64,000 nucleotides of DNA from Caldisericales bacterium (GTDB taxonomy: Bacteria > Caldisericota > Caldisericia > JAAYUI01), in contig JAAYUI010000019.1 of the NCBI GenBank assembly GCA_012517765.1, forward strand, positions 62,001-126,000, given 5' to 3'. Position 1 is the first letter of the stretch, and each line of letters starts with the position of its first letter. This document shows, piece after piece, positions 1-8,152 of the stretch. Position numbers and translations under genes: made by a program. The notes under the pieces are model-generated. The model saw nothing but the letters and a program-made list of their open reading frames with translations, did not search any database and was not told the DNA's origin.

Positions 1-855
1 GGGATAAAACCCCAAATTGCTGATGGAATAATACGCTCAGATGGAACAACGGTCCTTGGCGCAGATGACAAGGCCGGCTTGGCTTGTGTCCTGGAAATGC
101 TTGAATACATAAAGGACAAACCACACTCGACAATAGAGGTTGTTTTTGACATCTGTGAAGAGGTAGGTCTCAGAGGTGCCACACAGTTTGATACATCAAA
201 ACTGGAAAGCAAATATTCGGTAATCCTGGATGTTGATGGTGCACCCGGAAGAATAAGCATTGCCGCACCATATCAGGACGTTTGCAAGGTTACAATCAAG
301 GGCAAGCCGTCACACGCTGGCATCGCACCCGAAAAGGGAATCTCGGCAATCGAGGTAGCGTCAAGGGCCATTGCGTCGATGAAGCTTGGCAAAATAGATG
401 ACGAAACGACTTCAAATATTGGCATCATAAGCGGTGGCAAAGCCACAAACATTGTCCCTGAAGAATGCAGGATTGAAATGGAAGCAAGATCGAGGGACGA
501 AGCCAAACTGAATGCCCAGACCAAACACATGCTTGACAGGTTTGAGGAAGAGGCAAAAAAAGCTGGTGCCACTGTGGAAGTCTCAAGAGAGCGGGTTTTT
601 ATGGGATACAAATTCAGTGAAACAGACCCACTCCCGTCGCTTGTCGCCCAGGCAGCCAGGGACGTTGGCCTCCAGCCTCAATTTATTCGCTCTGGAGGAG
701 GATCAGTCTCAAATATCTTCAATGCCAAGGGGCTTGCATCCGTTGTAGTTGGTGTCGGCTTTGAAAACCCACACTCAAAGGACGAATTCATAAGGATCTC
801 GGACCTTGAGGCATCAGCAAATTGGGTCATCAGGATGGTCGAGCTGGTAAAATGA
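1..855 (+). CDS. M20-family metallopeptidase, PepT-like (5' truncated)
   Basis: The frame is open from base 1, so the true start lies upstream of the window; 284 residues are visible. M20 enzymes are cytosolic di-zinc aminopeptidases or tripeptidases. The visible metal-binding Asp lies in GADDKAG (about residues 20-26) and the catalytic/ligand Glu pair in CEEVGLRGA (about 52-60). A lid/dimerisation domain follows, starting near HAGIAPEKG. The late GGGSVSNIFNAKG segment resembles PepT-like members. The stop overlaps the next start (ATGATGA at 852-858), so it probably heads or continues an operon that runs to pfkA. Exact substrate is not readable; a related M20 amidohydrolase is the main alternative. 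Confidence 0.85.
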   Translation, partial: GIKPQIADGIIRSDGTTVLGADDKAGLACVLEMLEYIKDKPHSTIEVVFDICEEVGLRGATQFDTSKLESKYSVILDVDGAPGRISIAAPYQDVCKVTIKGKPSHAGIAPEKGISAIEVASRAIASMKLGKIDDETTSNIGIISGGKATNIVPEECRIEMEARSRDEAKLNAQTKHMLDRFEEEAKKAGATVEVSRERVFMGYKFSETDPLPSLVAQAARDVGLQPQFIRSGGGSVSNIFNAKGLASVVVGVGFENPHSKDEFIRISDLEASANWVIRMVELVK

Positions 856-2054
856 TGAAAAAAGCACTATCGGCCTTGATCGTATTTTTGGTAATGGTGC
901 TGCCTCTTTCAGGAACATTTGCACTAAAAGACATCCAGGTATCCTTTATGGGTGGGTTCCAGGCAACAGATTACCAGAAAACAACTATTGAGGCCGATAT
1001 TGTGACTCAATTCAAATTGATCCAGGACAATCTTGGACGCTCTTTAAATACATGGTTGAATGTCGAAGTTTTCCCAAGCTACCAGTCTATTTTGACCAAA
1101 CAGGCCAGATTTATTGATTCTGACACGATAAGGGTTGTCGTAACAATCGACTATATTAAAAAAACTGGCTCCACAAAGCCGGTTTTTTATGAAATCCTCT
1201 CTGCGCTGTACCCGAATTGTCCAGAACAGACAAAGAGGATACTTTCTTTCTATTTCACATCAGGTTACCAGAAAACAAACCTCCAGTCTTTTGCTTCACT
1301 TTGCAGGATAGTTTTTGCCGAAGAAGAAATCCCGGTTTCCGCAGAAGAGAACGAGCTAACGCTCCAGGTTCTGGCAAGGGCAGCTGCAAGAATACAGAAT
1401 ATTGGCCAGAACGAGTCCCAGGCAAAACTTCTCGAGTTCCTCCAGACAAGCGTCAGGGACGGCATAGACAAGGCAATAAAACAAATTTACGATGACAACC
1501 TGAAAAGCTTTGTCAGGTCAGCACAACTTCCACTACCTCCAAAAACTGGCAGGGAAGAGCTTGTTGTTCTTGTAAAAGACTACCTTGCATATTCACATGC
1601 ATACCCCAAAAACAAAACGCCAGCAGACCAGGCAAGCATGCAATCAAAACTTGACGAGATAAATATCGCAATCTACCAGGCAGCAACCGGAAAAACTGGC
1701 GAGCTTAAAACCACCCTTGAAGAGCTTTCCGGGGAACTGAAGGTCTGCAGGGTTAGGGACATGGCATGGTGGATATTTGGACTAATAAGCGTTTTTATCG
1801 TGATTGTTTTCTTTATGGTTCTGTTGCGCCTTTCCAGAGAGTATGGAACGCAGAGAATCCAAAAATCCTTTTTTATAAAAGATGAACCAGCAACCAAAAA
1901 AACCACCCCCACCCTTTCCACCCAAGAAACCATGGAGACCAGACCCACAGAAGAGGGTACAACAAAAAAGAGGTTCAGGGGCAAAAGGGTCCCGAGAACA
2001 GACCAGCATGGGCAATCTGGAAGAAAACCAAAAAAAGAGGTGAAGGGCCAATGA
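852..2054 (+). CDS. Exported protein with C-terminal membrane anchor
   Basis: A protein of 400 residues with no family I recognise. The ATG at 852 overlaps the upstream stop; an earlier in-frame codon at 822 would cut into the peptidase gene. The N-terminus (MMKKALSALIVFLVMVLPL, then SGTFA) is a typical signal peptide. A long extracytoplasmic region follows, then one hydrophobic helix (about 305-327, WWIFGLISVFIVIVFFMVLL). The cytoplasmic tail is rich in Lys, Arg and Thr (about 328-400). This topology places the bulk outside the membrane and a basic tail inside. It is translationally coupled on both sides (ATGA overlaps), so it is probably co-expressed with the peptidase and the CPBP protein. 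Confidence 0.75.
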   Translation: MMKKALSALIVFLVMVLPLSGTFALKDIQVSFMGGFQATDYQKTTIEADIVTQFKLIQDNLGRSLNTWLNVEVFPSYQSILTKQARFIDSDTIRVVVTIDYIKKTGSTKPVFYEILSALYPNCPEQTKRILSFYFTSGYQKTNLQSFASLCRIVFAEEEIPVSAEENELTLQVLARAAARIQNIGQNESQAKLLEFLQTSVRDGIDKAIKQIYDDNLKSFVRSAQLPLPPKTGREELVVLVKDYLAYSHAYPKNKTPADQASMQSKLDEINIAIYQAATGKTGELKTTLEELSGELKVCRVRDMAWWIFGLISVFIVIVFFMVLLRLSREYGTQRIQKSFFIKDEPATKKTTPTLSTQETMETRPTEEGTTKKRFRGKRVPRTDQHGQSGRKPKKEVKGQ

Positions 2055-3019
2055 GCTTTGTTCCAGAAAAAAGATTGAAATCGGTCCTTCTGGTCTTTAC
2101 TCTTGCATCAGCACTTGCCCTGCTGGTGTCCTTTTCCAGAAATGAATGGATCGGCATTTTTTTCTCCTATTCAATAATGCTTGCAAGTGCATATCTTGTT
2201 TATGCGCAATCTGCATTCATGACCCTTGTTGGTTTCAAGCCGCACCAGAACCCCAAACAAATCGTTTTCATGGGTTTTTATTTTTTTGTCATACTCATTC
2301 AGAGGACTGCAATAAAATGGTTTTCAGGTGGCGAGTGGGGTGATGCGATAACAGCTTCATTTATAATTCTTGTTGTCGCCATGTACGAGAGACATTCACT
2401 AAGATCTTTTGGCCTCACGATAAGGAATTTCTGGGGCCAGATTCTTGATTCTGCAATATCGGTGGCAATCTTCTGGTGCTGCTTCACACTCGCCAGCATT
2501 TTTGGCCCGATCCTTATGGGTGCCAGAGTGACAGGTTTTGAAATGTTTTTCCCTGCACTCGACCTGGACCTTGTTTTTTCTTTGCTTTATGTGGCACTGG
2601 TCAGTTTTGCATCAGAAATCTTCTTCAGGGGATATGTCCAGACAAGACTCGGTGGTCTTTTTGGCACCCCTGTTTCAATAATCATCCAGGCCATTCTCTT
2701 CATGCTCTTTAATGTCACCACACTGATCTGGATCTGGCAACCAATTGGAGTTGGTCAGACGTGGATACTTTTGCTCCAATGGTTCCTTTTCGGCATCGCA
2801 TTGGGGCTCTTGTTCAAGGCATCAGGAAGCCTCATTGTAACGACCCTGACAAGCCTTTTTGTCAGATTGTTTCTTTTCAGCAACAATCTCCTCCTCGTCG
2901 CACAAACTTCTTCAGGAACATACACATTGCCCTTTGGCAACATATGGTCACTGTTACTTGTAAATATTGTCCTCGTGGTTTATATTGCCACGACAAAAAT
3001 GAAGGACAATCTGGCATGA
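2051..3019 (+). CDS. CPBP (CAAX-protease-like) family membrane protein, probably inactive
   Basis: 322 residues with about eight hydrophobic helices. The segment SEIFFRGYVQTRLGG matches motif 1 of the CPBP/Abi intramembrane metalloprotease family, normally EExxxR. Here the first Glu is Ser. Motif 2, normally FxxxH, reads FMLFN, so the metal-ligand His is Asn. The last motif region (SGSLIVTTLTSLFV) also lacks its usual His. Family membership is therefore likely, but the active site looks degraded, so it may act as a membrane adaptor rather than a protease. The ATG at 2051 overlaps the preceding stop (ATGA) and its own stop overlaps pfkA. Confidence 0.7.
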   Translation: MSFVPEKRLKSVLLVFTLASALALLVSFSRNEWIGIFFSYSIMLASAYLVYAQSAFMTLVGFKPHQNPKQIVFMGFYFFVILIQRTAIKWFSGGEWGDAITASFIILVVAMYERHSLRSFGLTIRNFWGQILDSAISVAIFWCCFTLASIFGPILMGARVTGFEMFFPALDLDLVFSLLYVALVSFASEIFFRGYVQTRLGGLFGTPVSIIIQAILFMLFNVTTLIWIWQPIGVGQTWILLLQWFLFGIALGLLFKASGSLIVTTLTSLFVRLFLFSNNLLLVAQTSSGTYTLPFGNIWSLLLVNIVLVVYIATTKMKDNLA

Positions 3020-3972
3020 AAATCGCGATCCTGACATCGGGTGGAGACGCCCCTGGTATGAATGCCGCAGTAAGAGCAGTCACGAGAAAAGCTCTTTCCC
3101 TTGGTCATGAGGTTTTTGGAATAAAATACGGGTACAAAGGTCTGCTTGATGGATGTATCGAGCCGCTGCTGGCAAGAGATGTTGGCGGAATACTCGAGAT
3201 GGGTGGGACAATACTCCGTTCTAGCCGCTCTGAAGAATTTAAATCGGAGGAATTTCAAAAAAAGGCCGCCAGAAACATTATGGAAAGAGGCATCGATTAT
3301 GTTTTTGCTGTTGGTGGAAATGGCACCCAGACAGGCTTGCATGCACTTGCAATGCAGGGCGTAAAAACAATTGGCATACCTTCAACAATTGACAACGACC
3401 TCGTGGGAACAGACATGACCATCGGTTTTGATACCGCCGTGAATACCGCAGTATGGGCAATAGACAAAATCAGAATCACGGCCACATCACACGAAAGGAC
3501 CTTTATCGTTGAGGTGATGGGGAGAGATTCAGGTTTCCTGGCTCTTTATAGTGGCCTCTCATGCGGGGCAGACACAATCCTTGTCCCAGAGTATGAAATA
3601 GACCTCAATGAGGTGTCCTCAAGGGTCATAAAGAGCAGGGACAAAAAGAAACACCATCACATAATCGTACTGGCAGAAGGAGCAGGTCATGCAAAATGGC
3701 TTGCACTCGAGATCGCCGAACGGACAGGCATCAATCCTTATGTATCAATACTGGGCTACATACAGAGGGGTGGCAGCCCAACGGCCTTCGACAGGCTGCA
3801 TGCTTCAAAGCTTGGCTCACTGGCCATTGACGCTGCAATAGAAGGGCACACCGATTGTGTAGTCGGGCTAATTGATGGGAAACCGGCCCTCACACCATCA
3901 AACCAGGTCATCGGCAAGCTGAAAAAACCGGACAGGGAAATGCTCAAGCTGGCCTACCAGCTCCACGACTAG
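3016..3972 (+). CDS. pfkA: 6-phosphofructokinase
   Basis: 318 residues, the normal bacterial PfkA length. It phosphorylates fructose 6-phosphate in glycolysis. The start chosen is the ATG at 3016 (MKIAILTSGGDAPGMNAAVR), which overlaps the CPBP stop; the frame stays open far upstream but that is inside another gene. Visible landmarks are GGDAPGMNA (nucleotide site), PSTIDNDL (catalytic Asp126), VEVMGRDSG and YIQRGGSPTAFDR (substrate binding). By alignment with E. coli PfkA, the Mg-binding Asp103 position is Asn102 (GGNG). The donor-selecting pair is Gly103 and Ser123, closer to ATP-type (Gly/Gly) than PPi-type (Asp/Lys). The phosphoryl donor therefore remains uncertain. Confidence 0.93.
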   Translation: MKIAILTSGGDAPGMNAAVRAVTRKALSLGHEVFGIKYGYKGLLDGCIEPLLARDVGGILEMGGTILRSSRSEEFKSEEFQKKAARNIMERGIDYVFAVGGNGTQTGLHALAMQGVKTIGIPSTIDNDLVGTDMTIGFDTAVNTAVWAIDKIRITATSHERTFIVEVMGRDSGFLALYSGLSCGADTILVPEYEIDLNEVSSRVIKSRDKKKHHHIIVLAEGAGHAKWLALEIAERTGINPYVSILGYIQRGGSPTAFDRLHASKLGSLAIDAAIEGHTDCVVGLIDGKPALTPSNQVIGKLKKPDREMLKLAYQLHD

Positions 3973-3995
3973 GATTCCAAGGCAATCCTTTTATC
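3971..3995 (+). terminator. Weak rho-independent-type terminator after pfkA
   Basis: Stem AGGATT (3971-3976) pairs with AATCCT (3984-3989) around a 7-base loop, followed by TTTTA. The stem is short and AT-rich, so efficiency would be modest. It starts inside the pfkA stop codon. Confidence 0.35.
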
Positions 3996-4043
3996 TATGC
4001 AAGATAATTCAAAAAAATTAGGCTTTATTTCAACTATATGGCC

Positions 4044-4071
4044 TTGCGAATACCACTCTTGTTGTTAGCCT
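4044..4071 (+). promoter_or_regulatory. Candidate leaderless promoter for the DUF4097-like gene
   Basis: TTGCGA (4044-4049), a 16-base spacer and TAGCCT (4066-4071), then 7 bases to GTG 4079. The boxes are poorer than at the other sites, but the geometry is the same and there is no Shine-Dalgarno sequence. Confidence 0.35.
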
Positions 4072-4078
4072 TGAACTC

Positions 4079-4816
4079 GTGGAAATCCTGGAAACATTCC
4101 CGCTTCATGAAGGACTTGAAATAAAAATTGATTCCGGAAAACTTCACATTCAGGGTGAAGACCGGAAAGATATTAATGTATCTGGAAGTTTCAGGAACAT
4201 GGTTTTCAGGTCCGGGGGGGTTGGCAAAAAATTGGTGCTGTCGTGTTTATTCAGGATAAAATGGTTCCAGTGGGTTTATGCATGGGCCACCTACCTGTTA
4301 AAGAAGGAGTGGCCAACAGCAGATCTCCATCTGAAGGTCCCCAGGGAATGCAACCTGAGAGCAAACGTATATTCAGGCTTTCTTTCTGTTGACGGAATCA
4401 CTGGCCAGATGCAGGTGCAGGTTGGTTCCGGAAAAGCAATTGTTTCCAAATGCACAGGAAACCTCAGAATGCTTCTTTCCGGTGCCGAGTGCACAATAAA
4501 GAGTTTTTCTGGCTCCGTGTCAATATACAGTTATACCGGTGACATTGATTTTAATGGGGAACTTTTTACAGAATCAACGAACAGGATAGAGTCACTAACA
4601 GGAACAATAAAGGCGAGTCTTGTAAATCCAGACCTGAAATTCAATGCAAAGGCCTCCACCGGACAGGTAACACTTGTATCAGAGGATGGAGCAAAACAGA
4701 ACGCAAAAACACAAGCATATGGAACTATTGGCAACGGAAAAGGCAGCCTTCAGCTAAAAACCAGTATTGGCAACATAACAATCGAGACTGTGTCTGACAG
4801 AAAATCTCAACCCTGA
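4079..4816 (+). CDS. DUF4097-like putative adhesin (beta-helix)
   Basis: 245 residues. From about residue 95 on it consists of short beta-strand repeats (LSVDGITGQMQVQVGSGKA, VSIYSYTGDIDFNG, NRIESLTGTIKA, TGQVTLVSEDG) that match the DUF4097/DUF4098 parallel beta-helix pattern. No signal peptide is visible at this start. The GTG start at 4079 has no Shine-Dalgarno sequence; it is favoured because a promoter-like pair places its -10 box 7 bases upstream, as at other genes here. The 3' end overlaps the convergent gene by 10 bases. The function of the family is unknown; a cytoplasmic or membrane-associated scaffold role is possible. Confidence 0.65.
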   Translation: MEILETFPLHEGLEIKIDSGKLHIQGEDRKDINVSGSFRNMVFRSGGVGKKLVLSCLFRIKWFQWVYAWATYLLKKEWPTADLHLKVPRECNLRANVYSGFLSVDGITGQMQVQVGSGKAIVSKCTGNLRMLLSGAECTIKSFSGSVSIYSYTGDIDFNGELFTESTNRIESLTGTIKASLVNPDLKFNAKASTGQVTLVSEDGAKQNAKTQAYGTIGNGKGSLQLKTSIGNITIETVSDRKSQP

Positions 4817-5232
4817 GTTTTTTGGGTTTTCATCTTGAAAAATCTGTTCGCAATCGGATAGACCCACGGTACAAAAGGAATTCTTCCAAGTGATGCCATG
4901 ATCGCCGAATAAAGGGCACCTCCAAATGATGCAATTATAGACAACATCATGCCCATGACATACCATTCATAGACAGCTTGTTGTCCCATAAGCGAGCCCA
5001 GGCCAACAAAAAGGTAATACCAGGAAAACATCACCAAAAAAGTCAGGGCACCATTTATGACCGAAAGCACGGAATGATCATGGGCAAACTTGCTGTCTTT
5101 GACTGAGGCAATCATGCCTGACAACACTGCAATGCCGACAATGCCAAGGGATATGTGTGCGATTACACTGTAAAGCACTTCATTTTCTTCTGGCAGTTGA
5201 TTTTTTGTCTTTTCCTGGGCCTTCTCTTCCAT
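4807..5232 (-). CDS. Four-helix membrane protein, DUF4870-like
   Basis: 141 residues: a charged N-terminus of about 20 residues, then four hydrophobic segments (LYSVIAHISLGIVGIAVLSG, SVINGALTFLVMFSWYYLFV, EWYVMGMMLSIIASFGGALY, and a weaker FVPWVYPIANRFF). The pattern IAHISLG ... HDHSVLSVINGALTF resembles the DUF4870/Tic20-like family. Start MEEKAQ at 5232 is chosen because a TTGACC-16-TAAGAT promoter ends 7 bases upstream and no Shine-Dalgarno sequence exists; an in-frame ATG at 5241 would fall inside the -10 box. The longer frame (to 5388) is rejected for the same reason. Function unknown. Confidence 0.65.
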   Translation of the reverse strand: MEEKAQEKTKNQLPEENEVLYSVIAHISLGIVGIAVLSGMIASVKDSKFAHDHSVLSVINGALTFLVMFSWYYLFVGLGSLMGQQAVYEWYVMGMMLSIIASFGGALYSAIMASLGRIPFVPWVYPIANRFFKMKTQKTQG

Positions 5233-5239
5233 ACAAACC

Positions 5240-5267
5240 ATCTTAGGAGAATTGGAAACAAGGTCAA
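5240..5267 (-). promoter_or_regulatory. Leaderless promoter for the DUF4870-like gene
   Basis: On the minus strand, TTGACC (5267-5262), a 16-base spacer and TAAGAT (5245-5240), then 7 bases to the ATG at 5232. Confidence 0.6.
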
Positions 5268-5415
5268 CTTCACTCGCTTTAGAAAAGCATTTAATCTTCA
5301 GTTTACTTTGAAATTTCTCCCTGTTTTTTGTCAAGCATTCAAAAGCCAATGTGAAACTGTACACATCAGGATATATATTCATTCTCACAAATTCACGCCC
5401 GGCTGTTGTGGCTTA

Positions 5416-5443
5416 TTGACTTAGTTTTATAGGGTCCTAGACT
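5416..5443 (+). promoter_or_regulatory. Promoter of the hdr/mvh operon
   Basis: TTGACT (5416-5421), a 16-base spacer and TAGACT (5438-5443), predicting a start of transcription near 5449-5451. An in-frame GTG lies at 5449, exactly where a leaderless start would be, while a GTG with a good Shine-Dalgarno sequence lies at 5509. Confidence 0.65.
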
Positions 5444-5508
5444 ATCAAGTGAAGTATGTTTCCAATCATTTATCAGTTATCATTACCAATCCGAAAGGGG
5501 GCCTTGGT

Positions 5509-6021
5509 GTGAGCCAAAACGCTGACGGACCGACCCTACCAATTTCAAAGCTTGATCCCGGTTTCAAATATCAAGTTGCCAAAGAGGCGGGCGGTGAGAG
5601 AATCAAGAGCTGCTTCCAGTGTGGAACATGCACTGCTTCGTGCCCGATAAGGGCCGTCGATGAAGATTACAATCCAAGAAAAATAATCAGGATGGTCATT
5701 CTTGGCATGAGAGAAGAGGTGTTGAAATCCGAGGCAATCTGGCTTTGCACTTACTGCTACACTTGCCAGGAGAGGTGCCCGCAAGACGTTGGAATTACAG
5801 ACCTCATGTTCGCACTCAAAAACATGGCGACAAGAGAGGGGCACATGCACCCTTCCTACAATGCACAGATCGGTGTTCTTTCCAGTTTTGGCAGGATGTA
5901 CGAAATAACAGATTTTGATAACAAGAAACGCGAAAAGATAGGGCTTCCGCCAGTATCCAACTCGAAAGAAGTTGTAAGTGTAATCCTGGAGAAGGAAGAA
6001 CTGAAAGGGGCCGCACAATGA
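5509..6021 (+). CDS. hdrC: Heterodisulfide reductase subunit C-like protein
   Basis: 170 residues from GTG 5509, which follows AAAGGGGG by about 7 bases. The alternative GTG at 5449 adds 20 residues and would make the message leaderless; both remain possible. HdrC carries two [4Fe-4S] clusters that pass electrons from HdrA to HdrB. The two motifs are CFQCGTCTASCP and CTYCYTCQERCP, each CxxCxxCxxxCP. It is cytosolic, with no membrane segment, as in the soluble HdrABC complex. The stop overlaps hdrB (ATGA), so 1:1 translation is likely. It opens a ten-gene operon ending with the hydrogenase protease. Confidence 0.9.
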   Translation: MSQNADGPTLPISKLDPGFKYQVAKEAGGERIKSCFQCGTCTASCPIRAVDEDYNPRKIIRMVILGMREEVLKSEAIWLCTYCYTCQERCPQDVGITDLMFALKNMATREGHMHPSYNAQIGVLSSFGRMYEITDFDNKKREKIGLPPVSNSKEVVSVILEKEELKGAAQ

Positions 6022-6914
6022 AATATGCCCTTTTTACAGGTTGTACAATCCCGGCAAGGGCCCTTAACTACGAGCTTTCCGCAAGGAAAATCGCCGAAGC
6101 TTTCGGGATAGAACTCGTTGATATCAACGAACCATCCTGCTGCGGGATGCCGATGCGCAATGTCAACAGGGACACCTGCCTTGCGATGTCTGCAAACACC
6201 CTGGCAAAAGCCTCGGAAATGGGTCTCGAACTGGTGACTCTCTGCTCGGCATGCAATTCAACACTCTCCGAGGCCTCTATGGAGCTTTCGCATGACAGGG
6301 AGTTGAGGAAGAGGGTAAATGCAAAGCTTGAGACAGCAGGCTCGGGACCATACACTGGCGACACAAAGGTATGGCACTTCACAAGACTGCTTCACGAAAA
6401 AATTGGTCCGGAAAAAATTTCACAGGCAGTAAAAAGGCCACTCACTGGAATAAATTTTGTAAGCCACGCAGGTTGCCACTACCTCAAGCCAAGCGAAACA
6501 TTCAGGCACTTTGATGATCCCGAAGCACCAACAACCCTTGACGCCCTGATAAAGGCAACAGGCGCAAACAGCATCACCATAATGAACAGGAACGAATGTT
6601 GCGGAGGCGGAATCCTTGGCATCAGGGAGGCCACTTCAATCAAGGTCGCGTCAGGGAAATTGCAAAGGATCAAGGCTAGAGGCAATATTGATGCAATGGT
6701 CCTGCACTGCCCATTCTGCAACATCCAGTACGAAGGAAACCAGAAGAAGGCCGAGAAAGAGATAGGCGAACCAATTGATCTGCCTGTCCTCTACCTCCCG
6801 CAAGTCATCGGACTGGCAATAGGAATCGATGAAAAGGACCTCGGTTTCAACCTGAACAGGGTCAAACCAAAAACGATACTGGACAGGCTGGCTGTTGGAG
6901 TCAAGGAGGCCTGA
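6018..6914 (+). CDS. hdrB: Heterodisulfide reductase subunit B-like protein
   Basis: 298 residues, the normal HdrB length. HdrB binds two non-cubane [4Fe-4S] clusters in two CCG domains and is the site where a disulfide or related substrate is reduced. Both domain signatures are intact: C-TIP ... PSCCGMP ... CSAC in the first half, and HAGCHYLK ... NECCGGG ... HCPFCN in the second. Start ATG 6018 overlaps the hdrC stop, and the gene stop overlaps the next start. The organism is bacterial, so the substrate is probably not CoM-S-S-CoB; another disulfide or a partner protein is inferred. Confidence 0.92.
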   Translation: MKYALFTGCTIPARALNYELSARKIAEAFGIELVDINEPSCCGMPMRNVNRDTCLAMSANTLAKASEMGLELVTLCSACNSTLSEASMELSHDRELRKRVNAKLETAGSGPYTGDTKVWHFTRLLHEKIGPEKISQAVKRPLTGINFVSHAGCHYLKPSETFRHFDDPEAPTTLDALIKATGANSITIMNRNECCGGGILGIREATSIKVASGKLQRIKARGNIDAMVLHCPFCNIQYEGNQKKAEKEIGEPIDLPVLYLPQVIGLAIGIDEKDLGFNLNRVKPKTILDRLAVGVKEA

Positions 6915-8143
6915 TGGAACACTACAAATATGTGATAGTCGGAAATGGTATAGCCGGGCTAAGGGCTGCTGACACCATAAGGTCTGAAGACAGGGACGGC
7001 ACTATCTGCATGATCAGCGAAGAGCCCTTCCTCAGCTACTCAAGACCCCTCATTTCATACTACATCGGTGGCGAAACAACCCTTGAAAAAATGTTCTACC
7101 ACGAGCAGGATTGGTATGACAAAAGGGACATCAAGCTTGAACTGGGGAATGCAGTTGTCAGGTTCGAGCCAATCTCAAACAGGCTGACGCTCAAGGATGG
7201 CAAAGAAATCTCTTATGAAAAGCTCCTGATAGCCACAGGTGGCAAATCCCAGGTCCCAGACATGCCTGGAAAAGACCTCGACGGAATATATACATTTACT
7301 GACCTCGACACAGCCAAAAAAATAAAAGAAAAGACAAAAGACGCAAGAAGGGCATTTGTCATCGGTGGTGGCCTCGTTGGTCTTAAGGCCGCACAGGGTC
7401 TTGTCGATGCTGGGCTCGATGTAACAGTCGTCATAGCCTCAAACCAGATCATGTCACAGCTGCTCGATGAAACGGCGGCCTCCATTGTAAAAAGAAGGCT
7501 GGACCGCAAAGGAATCAGGGTCATCCTGAACACATCAATCAGTGAAGTCCTTGGCAAAAACAAGGTTGAAGGTGTCGTTCTTGAGTCAGGCGACGAACAC
7601 GAGTGCGACATACTGATATTCGCAAAGGGTGTCAAACCTGACCTCAAATTCCTCAAAAACACCGAGATCAAGACCGGTGAGGGCATAATCGTCGATAACC
7701 ACATGAGGACAAACATCCCGAACGTCTGGGCCGCTGGCGACTGCACAGAGACATTTGAAGAATCGTTTGGAAGATCAACAACAAACCTCGTCTGGCCAAG
7801 GGCGTCCGAGCAGGGCCGCATCGCCGGTTTTAACATGGTTGGAATACCAAGGGAATACAGGGGCTGGTTCTGGATGAATTCGTTCCAGTTCTATGGCCTT
7901 TCTTGCATCTCAATAGGCAACATAAAACCAACAGGCGGCCAGTTTGAGGTAATGATAAACCAGAACATCAGGGAGGGCCTGTATAGAAAGGTCATCCTGA
8001 TGGATGACAAGGTCATAGGCGCCCTGTTCGTTGGAAAGATAACAACTATAGGGACCCTCAATGGTCTCATCAAGAAACAGGTTTCCGTGAAAGGCCACAA
8101 GGAAGATGTCCTGGAAGACAAGCTTGCCTTGCTGGTTTTCTAG
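6914..8143 (+). CDS. FAD-dependent NAD(P)-linked oxidoreductase (Pyr_redox_2)
   Basis: 409 residues. It has a two-dinucleotide-fold architecture: the FAD motif IVGNGIAGLRAAD at about 8-20, the NAD(P) motif VIGGGLVGLKAAQ at about 150-162, and the FAD-closing AAGDCTE near 275. It resembles the NADH:rubredoxin oxidoreductase and nitrite-reductase N-terminal group, which pass electrons between NAD(P)H and a small redox protein. An AGGAGG-like site precedes the ATG at 6914. Placed between hdrB and a polyferredoxin, it could connect NAD(P)H to the Hdr/Mvh electron network. That connection is inference; the sequence only shows co-transcription. Confidence 0.85.
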   Translation: MEHYKYVIVGNGIAGLRAADTIRSEDRDGTICMISEEPFLSYSRPLISYYIGGETTLEKMFYHEQDWYDKRDIKLELGNAVVRFEPISNRLTLKDGKEISYEKLLIATGGKSQVPDMPGKDLDGIYTFTDLDTAKKIKEKTKDARRAFVIGGGLVGLKAAQGLVDAGLDVTVVIASNQIMSQLLDETAASIVKRRLDRKGIRVILNTSISEVLGKNKVEGVVLESGDEHECDILIFAKGVKPDLKFLKNTEIKTGEGIIVDNHMRTNIPNVWAAGDCTETFEESFGRSTTNLVWPRASEQGRIAGFNMVGIPREYRGWFWMNSFQFYGLSCISIGNIKPTGGQFEVMINQNIREGLYRKVILMDDKVIGALFVGKITTIGTLNGLIKKQVSVKGHKEDVLEDKLALLVF

Positions 8144-8152
8144 GAGGTCACA

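Noticed and set aside
7213-7836. 207-codon open frame on the minus strand
   Set aside because: Antisense to the FAD oxidoreductase; no family sequence and no start signals.
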